A stretch of DNA of 42,368 bases from the NCBI GenBank assembly GCA_021737085.1, contig JAIPEP010000007.1, positions 1 to 42,368 of the forward strand, read 5' to 3'. The first letter of the stretch is position 1. Every line of letters begins with the position of its first letter. Position numbers and translations under genes: made by a program. The DNA comes from Desulfohalobiaceae bacterium (GTDB lineage Bacteria; Desulfobacterota; Desulfovibrionia; Desulfovibrionales; Desulfothermaceae). Positions 25,015 to 32,765 of this stretch are shown in pieces. The notes under the pieces were generated by a model, which worked only from the letters and a program-made list of their open reading frames with translations, made no database searches and had not been told where the DNA came from.

Positions 25015-25698
25015 TCAGAATCCGCGGGGGCTCTGTCCGGAATAGAAACCGGGATCTGCTCCCAGGCAATCTCCTGAGGCGGCAAAGGAACCTTTTACCA
25101 GAGCGTCGATGGCACAATCGATCCGTTGCCTGCCCCTCTCCGAGCTTAGATCGATCCCACCGAAGCTTGTCGATCTGCGGGAACGGACCGCAAGGAACTG
25201 GATCGCTCCGGCAAGCAGGGCAACAATTGCCGATAGATCGGCCCCTTCGGGGATTTCGCCCTGGAGGTTCTCGAAATACTCCAGGGAGATGCGCACCCGG
25301 ATCTCCTCCAGCCTTCGGGAAAGGTCGTTCCGCTCCAGGGCCTCCCAGGCCAGAATGTCCATGGTTTCGGGCCTGCGCCTCAGTGCAGAAAACAGGCCCT
25401 TATAAAAGGTCGCCATTTGCTCTTCCGGGGTAAGCTCGGCGAAGCTCCCGCGCACTTCGCACATCAGCTCCTGGGCCGAGGGCCAAAAGAGGTCGGATTG
25501 CCCGTAGGCATCGACAAGTCCGTCCAGCCCGCCGAAGCAGCGCAGGATATTGCCTGCCGCCACCCCGGCCTCTCGAGCCACCAACTCCCTATCCAGCCGC
25601 TCGAACCCGACTCTGGCCATCACTGTGCCCATGGCGGAGATGAGTTTCTCCCGTATCCGCCTTGCGCTGTCTAGGGGGATAACTTTGGCCTCTGACAT
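25015..25698 (-). CDS. TetR-family transcriptional regulator
   Basis: A 227-residue regulator. The ATG at 25698 (MSEAKVIPLDSARRIREKLISAMG) has GGAGAGG upstream; the frame continues a few codons to a TTG. The N-terminal helix-turn-helix spans about residues 10-60 (IREKLISAMGTVMARVGFERLDRELVAREAGVAAGNILRCFGGLDGLV-type, with the TetR-like AREAGVAAGNIL recognition region). The remaining helical domain would bind a ligand and dimerise. No efflux pump or enzyme operon lies next to it, so its target is unclear; autoregulation from the 600-base upstream gap is likely. Confidence 0.82.
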   Translation of the reverse strand: MSEAKVIPLDSARRIREKLISAMGTVMARVGFERLDRELVAREAGVAAGNILRCFGGLDGLVDAYGQSDLFWPSAQELMCEVRGSFAELTPEEQMATFYKGLFSALRRRPETMDILAWEALERNDLSRRLEEIRVRISLEYFENLQGEIPEGADLSAIVALLAGAIQFLAVRSRRSTSFGGIDLSSERGRQRIDCAIDALVKGSFAASGDCLGADPGFYSGQSPRGF

Positions 25699-26324
25699 GA
25701 TCATCCTCTCCAAACATATCGCTTATGCAGTAGTGCTTTTGAGACTACAACATCGCTTGACTGATTTTCACCCGACAGGCCAAGCTCACCTTATCCTGTC
25801 CAACCTGCGGATCATATTACCCCAACCCCAAAAAGCTGGCAATGTTAAGGTCATACTATGGGTAGTAGCACCGAGTTCTTTCCCTATCAGATTCTCACGC
25901 ACAGATAACATAATCTCTATCTTGTCCTCACCGGAGAGTTGCCTTTGCTCCTTGATCGCTTTGGGCTAACATTTTACACCGAGTCGGTCGCAGGGTTTTG
26001 CCCTGTATTGCCGCTATTTAATTTACGTGTTATAATAAATAATTAATACTTCATGCCCCTAAAGCAATTGAAGGCTCATAATGGCTTGACTCCTTATATC
26101 TGCGCGGCTCTGCTGGTTTATCTCTTGGCCGATTCCCCCTGCTTTGCTAGATTGATGCGGGGAGTTTTTTCACTTATGGAGTACCGCGCGCGATTCGCGG
26201 AAAAAATTTTGTGCTGCCGATATTGACCCCCTGGGAAAAGGGTCCCCAGAATTGCCCCAGCCCGTCGCATCCTTCGACAGGACGGCCCAGACGCACTGGA
26301 GCGTGAAGCATACAGAGAGACACT
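25699..26324. other. Long gap between TetR gene and PHP-glycosyltransferase gene
   Basis: About 626 bases. It contains the degenerate copy of the palindromic element (25905-26034), an AT-rich stretch to 26060, and a weak terminator-like stem TCCCC...GGGGA followed by TTTTTT (about 26146-26172). No gene is seen. The final 40 bases lead to the ATG at 26325 without a strong ribosome binding site. Confidence 0.5.
25905..26034. repeat. Degenerate shorter copy of the 1151-1460 palindromic element
   Basis: Positions 25930-25986 align without gaps to 1184-1240 at about three-quarters identity (core ACCGGAGAGTTGCC against GCCGGGGAGTTGCC, then GCTC-TTGATCG in both). The outer ends also correspond: ATAACATAATCTC (25905-25917) to ACAACGTAACTTC, and TTACGTGTTAT (26023-26033) to TTACGTTGTAGT. 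The middle section is much shorter, keeping a hairpin CAGGG/CCCTG near 25991-26005. This shows the element at 1151 belongs to a dispersed family. Confidence 0.5.
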
Positions 26325-28805
26325 ATGAACGGACACGGCATCAAGGCGGACCTGCATCTGCACTCCGGTTACTCCACACAACCCACGCAGTGGTTCCTCC
26401 AGAAGCTGGGCAGCCCGGAGAGCTTCACGGATCCCATGGCCGCCTACTCTCTGGCGAAAAAGCGGGGGATGGACCTAGTCACATTGGCCGACCATGACAC
26501 GCTGGCCGGAGCCCTGGAAATCGCCCACCTGAAGGACGTCTTCCTCAGCGAGGAGGTAACCGCCATCTTCCCCGAAGACCGGGGCAAGGTCCACATCCTG
26601 GTCCTGGACATCAATGAGGCACAACACGAGGAAATCCGCCGCATCAGGGAAAATATCTATCACCTGGCAGACTACCTGCATCAGCAGGACATCACCCACA
26701 GCGTGGCCCATCCACTCGGTGACACCAACCACTGCCTCACACTGGAACACGTGGAGAAGATGCTCCTGCTCTTCAACCACTTCGAGCTAAACGGAGCGCG
26801 GCATCCCTATCAGAACGAGATCCTGCACCAGCTCTTCAACTCCCTTACCCCCGAGGAGATCCACCGCCTAGCGGACAAGCACGACTTGCCCCCCAGGGGA
26901 GAGCGGCCCTGGAGCAAGATGCTGACCGCAGGGTCGGACGATCACTCTGGATTGGATATCGCCCGATCCTACACCTGGGCTCCGGGAGCGGAGAACAAGG
27001 AACAATTCTTCCGGGAGCTGCGGGCCGGCAGGGTCGAGCCCCAAGGAGTGCCCGCTTCCCCCAGATCTCTGGGGCACAACCTTTACGGCATCACCTACCA
27101 GTTCTTCAAGTCCAAGTTCCGCTTGCAAAAGTACGTGCACAAGGATGCGCTGCTTCAATTTGCGGACGCCGCCCTCAGCATCCCGGAAAAGGACGATCGC
27201 TCCGTGCTCAGGCGAGTGCAGGACGTATTCGCCCGCAAAATTTCCTTCCTTTTTTCCCGCAGCCGCAGGCGTTCCCTTTCCGCACTGCTGCAAAGGGAAT
27301 CCCACGCAGTTCTGGGAAGCGATCCCTCCCTCCAGGAGGCGATCCTCAGTCCCGGCCGCGATCCGTGGGAGGTGGAGGAGAAGTGGTTTTCCTTCACCGC
27401 TGAGGTCTCGGACCGGATTATACGCTCCTTCTTCGATTCCTTCCTGGAAAACATGTCCGGGGCCAAGCTGTTCAACATCTTTGATAGCCTGGGATCCACC
27501 GGCTCCATTTACACCCTGCTAGGGCCTTATTTCCTCTCCTATCACCTTTTTACCAAGGACCGTGAGTTCTCCAGGGCCTGCCGGGATCATTTCCTTCGCA
27601 GCAAAGGGGTATCCCGGGAGGACGACTCCCCCAGCATGGCCCTGTTCACAGACACCTTCCTGGACGAGAACGGGGTGGCCCTGACCCTGCAGTCCCAGCT
27701 CCGCCTGGCCCGGAAGCTGAACAAGGACATGACCGTCCTGACTTGCTCCGGAGGGGAGTCCATAGACGGCGCGGTCAGCTTCCCCTCGGTGGGCTCCTTC
27801 GAGATCTCGGAGCGGCCCGGAGTGGCGATCCACTACCCCTCTTTCTTGCGCATGCTGGACTACTGCTACCAGCAGGGCTTCAGCCAGATCCATGCAGCCA
27901 CACCGGGACCCATGGGGCTCGCCGCCCTGGGGGTCGCCCGGATACTGGAGCTGCCGGTCTGCGGGACCTATCACGCCGCCTTCCCCCAGCGGGTCTCCGA
28001 ATTGACCGGAGACACCGGCCTGGAGGAGATGGCTTGGAAGGCCATGGTCTGGTTCTACAACCAGATGGACACCGTATACGTCCCCTCCCAAAACGCTGCG
28101 GACAAGCTGAGCCACAAAGGGGTATCGGAGGAGAAAATCCAGCTCTACCCCAGCAGCGTGGACACCGAGCGCTTCCATCCGGCCAAGCGCAACGGGTTCT
28201 GGAAGAACCGCTTTCGCACGGAGGGAGACAGCTTCAAGATCTTGTATGTTGGACGCATCTCCAGGGAGAGGAACTTGGAGCTGCTCACCGAGGCCTTCCT
28301 GCAGGTAACCAGGGAGCGCAGCGACGTCCGCCTTGTGGTGGTCGGGGACGGCCCCTACCTGGAACGGATGCGCCGCGACCTCAGCTCCACCAAGGCCTTG
28401 TTCCCCGGCGCCCTGCATGGGGATAAGCTCTCCCAGGCCTACGCCAGCAGCGACCTCTTCCTCTACCCCTCCAGCGCGGATACTATGGGCCATGTAGTTC
28501 TGGAGGCCCAGGCCTCGGGCCTTCCCGCCCTGGTGGGGGATCTGGGAGGAGCGCGAGAAAACCTTATCCCGGAGGAGACCGGCCGCATCCTACCCGGAGA
28601 CGATCCTTCCGCATTCGCCCAAAACATTCTTGACCTTCTGAACAACCCGGACAGGCTGTCAGCCATGGCCTCCCAAGCCAGGCTAAGCATGGAGAAGCTC
28701 TCTGCCGAGACTGCCTTTTTGCGCACCTGGGATATCTACATGCGACAGGATCCTGCCAGTCCCGCACAGAGCGGGAGCTGGACCTGGCCCGGAAAGGATA
28801 AATAA
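26325..28805 (+). CDS. PHP-domain phosphoesterase fused to GT4 glycosyltransferase
   Basis: An 826-residue fusion. Residues about 5-240 form a PHP domain with the metal-ligand motifs DLHLHSGYS (9-17), LADHDT (54-59), VAHPLG and GSDDHSG, which suggests a hydrolytic metal centre. Residues about 240-440 are a helical, charged region I cannot assign. From about 455 to the end is a GT-B family 4 transferase: an N-terminal Rossmann half, PSSVDTERFHP, ILYVGRISRERNLELLTEAF, VVGDGPYLERM and PSSADTMGHVVLEAQASGLPAL, where Asp replaces the first Glu of the usual E-x7-E. No signal peptide or membrane segment, so it works in the cytoplasm. GtrA-like and MJ1255-like genes follow at once, so it probably builds a surface glycolipid or glycoconjugate. 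Confidence 0.85.
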   Translation: MNGHGIKADLHLHSGYSTQPTQWFLQKLGSPESFTDPMAAYSLAKKRGMDLVTLADHDTLAGALEIAHLKDVFLSEEVTAIFPEDRGKVHILVLDINEAQHEEIRRIRENIYHLADYLHQQDITHSVAHPLGDTNHCLTLEHVEKMLLLFNHFELNGARHPYQNEILHQLFNSLTPEEIHRLADKHDLPPRGERPWSKMLTAGSDDHSGLDIARSYTWAPGAENKEQFFRELRAGRVEPQGVPASPRSLGHNLYGITYQFFKSKFRLQKYVHKDALLQFADAALSIPEKDDRSVLRRVQDVFARKISFLFSRSRRRSLSALLQRESHAVLGSDPSLQEAILSPGRDPWEVEEKWFSFTAEVSDRIIRSFFDSFLENMSGAKLFNIFDSLGSTGSIYTLLGPYFLSYHLFTKDREFSRACRDHFLRSKGVSREDDSPSMALFTDTFLDENGVALTLQSQLRLARKLNKDMTVLTCSGGESIDGAVSFPSVGSFEISERPGVAIHYPSFLRMLDYCYQQGFSQIHAATPGPMGLAALGVARILELPVCGTYHAAFPQRVSELTGDTGLEEMAWKAMVWFYNQMDTVYVPSQNAADKLSHKGVSEEKIQLYPSSVDTERFHPAKRNGFWKNRFRTEGDSFKILYVGRISRERNLELLTEAFLQVTRERSDVRLVVVGDGPYLERMRRDLSSTKALFPGALHGDKLSQAYASSDLFLYPSSADTMGHVVLEAQASGLPALVGDLGGARENLIPEETGRILPGDDPSAFAQNILDLLNNPDRLSAMASQARLSMEKLSAETAFLRTWDIYMRQDPASPAQSGSWTWPGKDK

Positions 28806-28837
28806 AAACCTGCGCCCCAGAAGCAGCCCGATCAAAA

Positions 28838-29278
28838 ATGCCCAAAAACGCCCTCATACAGGCCAATGCCATGACGCACAGCCTACTGCGGGCCCGCACG
28901 GATCACCTCGGAGTGCAGTTCTTCCGCTACCTATGCGTCGGAGGCGTGGGGTTCCTCACCGACTACAGCAGCCTGTTCCTGCTCACGGAGTTCGCAGGGC
29001 TGTACTACCTTTTCTCCGCTCCAGTGGCATTTGTTCTGGGGCTTCTGGTCCACTATACCCTGAGCGTGAAATGGGTCTTCAGCCGGCGCAATCTGAACAA
29101 CCGCTACGCAGAGATGTGCATCTACATGAGCCTGGGCGGAATGGGCCTTTTGCTCAATGAGCTGGTCATCTGGGCCTGCACGGAGTTTTTCCATCTGCAC
29201 TACATGATATCCAAGCTGTTCTACCTGTTCATTTTCATCCTGCTCTTCGGCCTGCGCAAGGCCCTGCTTTTCCGTTGA
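28838..29278 (+). CDS. GtrA-like membrane protein
   Basis: A 146-residue protein with four membrane segments (about 28-48, 52-73, 90-110 and 118-140), fitting the GtrA family, whose members move lipid-linked sugars across the membrane for later glycosylation. The family motif FFRYLCVGGVGFLTDYSSLFLL and the short loop VKWVFSRR before the third helix are typical. It starts 32 bases after the PHP-glycosyltransferase gene; a later ATG at 28871 is also possible, and neither has a strong ribosome binding site. The stop overlaps the alternative TTG of the next gene. Confidence 0.85.
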   Translation: MPKNALIQANAMTHSLLRARTDHLGVQFFRYLCVGGVGFLTDYSSLFLLTEFAGLYYLFSAPVAFVLGLLVHYTLSVKWVFSRRNLNNRYAEMCIYMSLGGMGLLLNELVIWACTEFFHLHYMISKLFYLFIFILLFGLRKALLFR

Positions 29279-29283
29279 TCATC

Positions 29284-30303
29284 ATGAAGATCCTCTACGG
29301 CGTCCAAACCACAGGCAACGGCCATCTGGTCCGCTCCGCGGCCATCATCTCCGCCCTCCGGGAAATGGGGCATTCGGTGTTCACCCTGATGAGCGGGGAC
29401 CAGGGGAAAACCCTCTCCAGGCCAGAAGTCTATCAGCCCTACGAATTCCGGCCCGGGCTGACCTTTATTACCCGCAACGGCCGAATCCGCTACCTGGAAA
29501 CCATGCGTCAGCTGCGGCTCATCCGCTTCTACCGCGACGTCCGCTCCTTCTCAGCCCAGGACTTCGACCTGGCGGTGACGGACTACGAGCCCCTGACCGC
29601 CCGGATAGCCAGGCGCAACCAAATACCCAGCATCGGAGTGGGACATCTCTACGCCTTCGCCCACCGCGTCCCCTTGCCCAAGAATGATCCCCTCGGGGTC
29701 ACCATCATGCGCAGATTCGCTCCCACGGACATCCCTCTGGGCCTCCACTGGCACCATTTCGGCAGTCCCATCCTGCCGCCCACTATTCCCCAAGACGTGT
29801 ACGGAAAAGAACTCCCCCTGGAATCCAAGATCCTGGTCTACTTCCCCTTCGAGAGCCCGGAACGGATCGGGGAGTTCCTCCGCCCTTTCCGGGAATTCAC
29901 CTTCCATATCTACACCCCCGGACTGAGCACCCCCAGCGAGGAAGGCCATCTCCTGTGGCGTCCTGTCTCCCGGCGTAATTTCGTGGACGACCTCGCCGAC
30001 TGCGGCGGCGTGATGTGCAACGCGGGGTTCTCCCTGCTCAGCGAGGCCCTGCATCTGGGAAGAAAAATCCTGGCCAAGCCCCTCTCCGGCCAGGTGGAGC
30101 AAAAGGCCAATGCCCTGGCCCTGCATCGCCTGGGTCTTGGATCGGTCATGTCCCGGCTGGACCGTGACGCAACGCGGGAGTGGCTGCGACTTGATCCGCC
30201 CCAGCCCAGGAACTACCCCGAGGTCCTGCCCCGCGTCGCGGAGTGGATCCATGAAGGCCTCTGGGACCGGCCGCAGGAGCTGGCGGACCGGCTCTGGGCC
30301 TAG
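29284..30303 (+). CDS. MJ1255/MurG-like glycosyltransferase
   Basis: A 339-residue GT-B type transferase. The start ILYGVQTTGNGHLVRSAAIISAL carries the GNGH nucleotide-sugar loop of the MJ1255/VC2487 group. Later motifs GGVMCNAGFSLLSEALHLGRKILAKPL and QVEQKANALALHRLG match the donor-binding C-terminal half of this group. I use the ATG at 29284; a TTG at 29275 overlaps gtrA by three bases. Together with the upstream genes it forms a three-gene set likely to make and move a glycolipid or polysaccharide. The sugar and acceptor are unknown. Confidence 0.82.
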   Translation: MKILYGVQTTGNGHLVRSAAIISALREMGHSVFTLMSGDQGKTLSRPEVYQPYEFRPGLTFITRNGRIRYLETMRQLRLIRFYRDVRSFSAQDFDLAVTDYEPLTARIARRNQIPSIGVGHLYAFAHRVPLPKNDPLGVTIMRRFAPTDIPLGLHWHHFGSPILPPTIPQDVYGKELPLESKILVYFPFESPERIGEFLRPFREFTFHIYTPGLSTPSEEGHLLWRPVSRRNFVDDLADCGGVMCNAGFSLLSEALHLGRKILAKPLSGQVEQKANALALHRLGLGSVMSRLDRDATREWLRLDPPQPRNYPEVLPRVAEWIHEGLWDRPQELADRLWA

Positions 30304-30352
30304 GGGACTCCTGTCCCAAGCCGCCGGCGAAGTGCCCATTTCTTGCCAAGCC

Positions 30353-30381
30353 TTGATCAATCCGCTCCGGCGGGCTAGAAT
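30353..30381 (+). promoter_or_regulatory. Probable sigma-70 promoter of small zinc-ribbon gene
   Basis: TTGATC (30353-30358), a 17-base spacer and TAGAAT (30376-30381). It lies just after the glycosyltransferase stop and would give a leader of about 160 bases before the ATG at 30547. Confidence 0.45.
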
Positions 30382-30387
30382 AAAAGC

Positions 30388-30546
30388 TGAGAGTCCCTGC
30401 CTGCATGGCAGGAGGATTTTGTCCGGTATGCCTCTAGGAGAGCTGCCACAGCGAACAGCCGGCTATTCTGTGCCCAAATGTCGACTGTGGCCGCTAGTGC
30501 GCAGCAGTCGTCTCTGCCGAACTTTCAGCCCACAAGGAAGGAAACC
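30388..30546 (+). promoter_or_regulatory. Long structured leader ahead of zinc-ribbon gene
   Basis: Contains a perfect hairpin CCTGCC-TGCAT-GGCAGG (30396-30412), followed by GGAGGATTTT, and a second longer-range stem GCCACAG (30445-30451) with CTGTGGC (30485-30491). A short open frame begins at the ATG at 30428, 12 bases after AGGAGG, and reads across the leader. No known riboswitch was recognised. A regulatory role is inferred from length and folding only. Confidence 0.3.
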
Positions 30547-30765
30547 ATGGCCCAGGACAGCCCCACCACCCCGCAACACTGCCCGGGATTTCAGAGCTTC
30601 AAGCACCTGAGCTCCTTCGAGTGCCGCTGTCCCGAGTGCGGAGCGGTGAACGAGATCTTTTCCGACGAGTTCAACAGGCCCCACTCCTGCTCTACCTGCG
30701 GTCACCCCATCGACTTCACCCAGTGCTCCCTGGAGGGGACAGGGGGACAGAACAGCCCGCGTTAA
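30547..30765 (+). CDS. Small zinc-ribbon protein of unknown function
   Basis: A 72-residue protein started at ATG 30547 with AAGGAAGG upstream. The core is CRCPECGAVNEIFSDEF...CSTCGHPIDF, two CxxC pairs about 20 residues apart: a compact zinc ribbon like those that bind nucleic acid or stabilise other proteins. An in-frame ATG at 30478 would add 23 residues but lacks a ribosome binding site. No domain beyond the ribbon is recognised. It has its own probable promoter and long leader and converges on the ABC-F gene. Confidence 0.7.
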   Translation: MAQDSPTTPQHCPGFQSFKHLSSFECRCPECGAVNEIFSDEFNRPHSCSTCGHPIDFTQCSLEGTGGQNSPR

Positions 30766-30835
30766 ACACTGCTATCCTCCAGGCAAGGGACCCGCCAGCG
30801 CAAGCGGGATTCCCCCAGAGCGGCCGGCCGGAACG

Positions 30836-32521
30836 CTATCGCTTGAGCTTGCGGTGCTTGCTGCGCGAGGGGCGGTCTGCATCCGCACCCAGCCTCTGAC
30901 GCTTGTCCTCCTCGTATTCGGAGAAGTTGCCCTCAAACCAGAGCACCTCTCCCTGCCCTTCGAAAGCCAGGATGTGAGTGGCCACTCGGTCCAGGAACCA
31001 GCGATCGTGGCTGATGACCATGGCGCTGCCGGCGAAGCCCTGCAGGGCGTCCTCCAGGGCGCGCATGGTGTTCACGTCCAGATCGTTTGTCGGCTCGTCC
31101 AGAAGCAGCAGGTTGGCCCCCTCCTTGAGCATCATGGCCAGGTGCACCCTGTTGCGCACCCCGCCGGAGAGCTCGCTCAGCTTTTTCTGCTGCTCGGATC
31201 CGGTGATGTTGAAGCGGGCCACATAGGCCCGGGAGCGGATCTCCCGGTCCCCGATTCTTATGGTGTCCCTTCCCTCGCTCACAGCCTCCCACACGGTCTG
31301 TTCCGGATCCAGGCGCTCGCGGCTCTGCTCCACGTAGGCCATCTGCACGCTGGGTCCCACACGCAGGGTCCCGGCATCCGGCGTGTCCCCGCCTGTAATC
31401 ATGCGAAAGAGGGTGGTCTTGCCCGTGCCGTTGGGCCCGATGATGCCCACAATGGCCCCCGGAGGGACCAGGAAGGAGAGATCCTCCATGAGCAGCGTGT
31501 CCCCGAATCCCTTGCGCACGCCGCCTGCCTCCACCACCATATCCCCGAGACGCGGACCAGGAGGAATGGGGATCTCCAGATCCTCCACTCCGGTCCCTGA
31601 TTCGCGGCTGAGCAACTGATCGTAGTTGTCTATCCGGGATTTGCTCTTGGCGTGGCGCTGCCGGCTGGACAGGCCGATCCATTCCAGCTCCCGCTCCAGG
31701 GTCGTGCGCCAGAGCTTGTCCCCTTTCTTCTCCTGGTCCAGGCGGGTCTTCTTCTGCTCCAGCCAGGAGGCGTAATTCCCCTTCCAGGGGACGCCGTGGC
31801 CGCGATCCAGCTCCAGGATCCATCCGGCCACGTTGTTCAGGAAGTAGCGGTCGTGGGTCACTGCGATCACCGTCCCCTGATAGGCGTGCAGATGGTGCTC
31901 CAGCCAGACCAGGGTCTCTGCGTCCAGATGGTTGGTGGGCTCGTCCAGCAAAAGGATGTCCGGCTGCTGGATAAGCAGCCGGCAGAGGGCCACTCTGCGC
32001 CTCTCGCCTCCGGAGAGTACCTCCACAGGGGTATCCCCTGAGGGACAGCGCAGGGCCTCCATGGCCATATTCAGCTGACTTTCCACATCCCAGGCGCCGA
32101 TGGCGTCGAGCTGGTTCTGTACTTCGGCCTGGCGCTCCAAGAGATCCTGCATGGCCGCGTCGTCCATGGGCTCGGCGAACTGCTCGTTGATCCGCTCGAA
32201 CTCGCTCAAAAGACGGAAGGTCTCACTGGCCCCTTCGGCCACCACCTCGCGCACGGTCTTGGAATGGTCCAGGCTCGGCTCCTGCTCCAGAAAACCCACG
32301 CTGTATCCGGGCGCCAGGTGGGCCTCGCCCTCGAAGTCCTGGTCCACTCCGGCCATGATCCGCAGTAGCGTGCTCTTGCCTGAGCCGTTGAGCCCGATGA
32401 CCCCGATCTTGGCCCCGTAGAAATAGGACAGGGAGATGTCCTTGATTACCGTCTGCCCCTTGTACTGCTTGCTAACCCCCCTCATGGAGTAGATGATCTT
32501 TTCCGGATCCTGCTGACTCAT
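30836..32521 (-). CDS. ettA: ABC-F protein, energy-dependent translational throttle EttA
   Basis: A 561-residue soluble protein with two ABC ATPase domains and no membrane part, close to E. coli EttA in length (555) and sequence style. Domain 1 has GLNGSGKSTLLR and LSGGERRRVALCRLL, with DEPTNHLD; domain 2 has GPNGTGKTTLFRMI, LSGGVRNRVHLAMML and DEPTNDLD. The start EKIIYSMRGVSKQYKGQTVIKDISLSYFYGAKIGVIG, an arm insertion in domain 1 and the linker KKGDKLWRTTLERELEWI are EttA traits. EttA binds the ribosomal E site and gates entry into elongation according to the ATP/ADP ratio. The tail is basic (HRKLKR). Confidence 0.93.
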   Translation of the reverse strand: MSQQDPEKIIYSMRGVSKQYKGQTVIKDISLSYFYGAKIGVIGLNGSGKSTLLRIMAGVDQDFEGEAHLAPGYSVGFLEQEPSLDHSKTVREVVAEGASETFRLLSEFERINEQFAEPMDDAAMQDLLERQAEVQNQLDAIGAWDVESQLNMAMEALRCPSGDTPVEVLSGGERRRVALCRLLIQQPDILLLDEPTNHLDAETLVWLEHHLHAYQGTVIAVTHDRYFLNNVAGWILELDRGHGVPWKGNYASWLEQKKTRLDQEKKGDKLWRTTLERELEWIGLSSRQRHAKSKSRIDNYDQLLSRESGTGVEDLEIPIPPGPRLGDMVVEAGGVRKGFGDTLLMEDLSFLVPPGAIVGIIGPNGTGKTTLFRMITGGDTPDAGTLRVGPSVQMAYVEQSRERLDPEQTVWEAVSEGRDTIRIGDREIRSRAYVARFNITGSEQQKKLSELSGGVRNRVHLAMMLKEGANLLLLDEPTNDLDVNTMRALEDALQGFAGSAMVISHDRWFLDRVATHILAFEGQGEVLWFEGNFSEYEEDKRQRLGADADRPSRSKHRKLKR

Positions 32522-32765
32522 ACAAAGCCCCCCAAAAAAATGATTTCAGGCCTTGGCGGCCCGGAGGGCAAAGGTAAACGTCTTGGGGTCGGGACGCAAT
32601 AACCCGGGGGAAGAAGAGGGAAAATTAATATTGCATCAGTCCGTAACCTCAGGTAATATTTCCTCTATAATTGGGATATTGGAAATTATATCCACGTAAG
32701 CTGGGCACTACCTCCTGCTGGAGGACTTCGGCCCGCCTTCAAGCGGCAGACCCATCCCACAGCCT

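Noticed and set aside
26146-26172. Terminator-like stem followed by TTTTTT
   Set aside because: The stem is short and bulged and no plus-strand gene lies upstream to be terminated, so it is mentioned only in the gap description.
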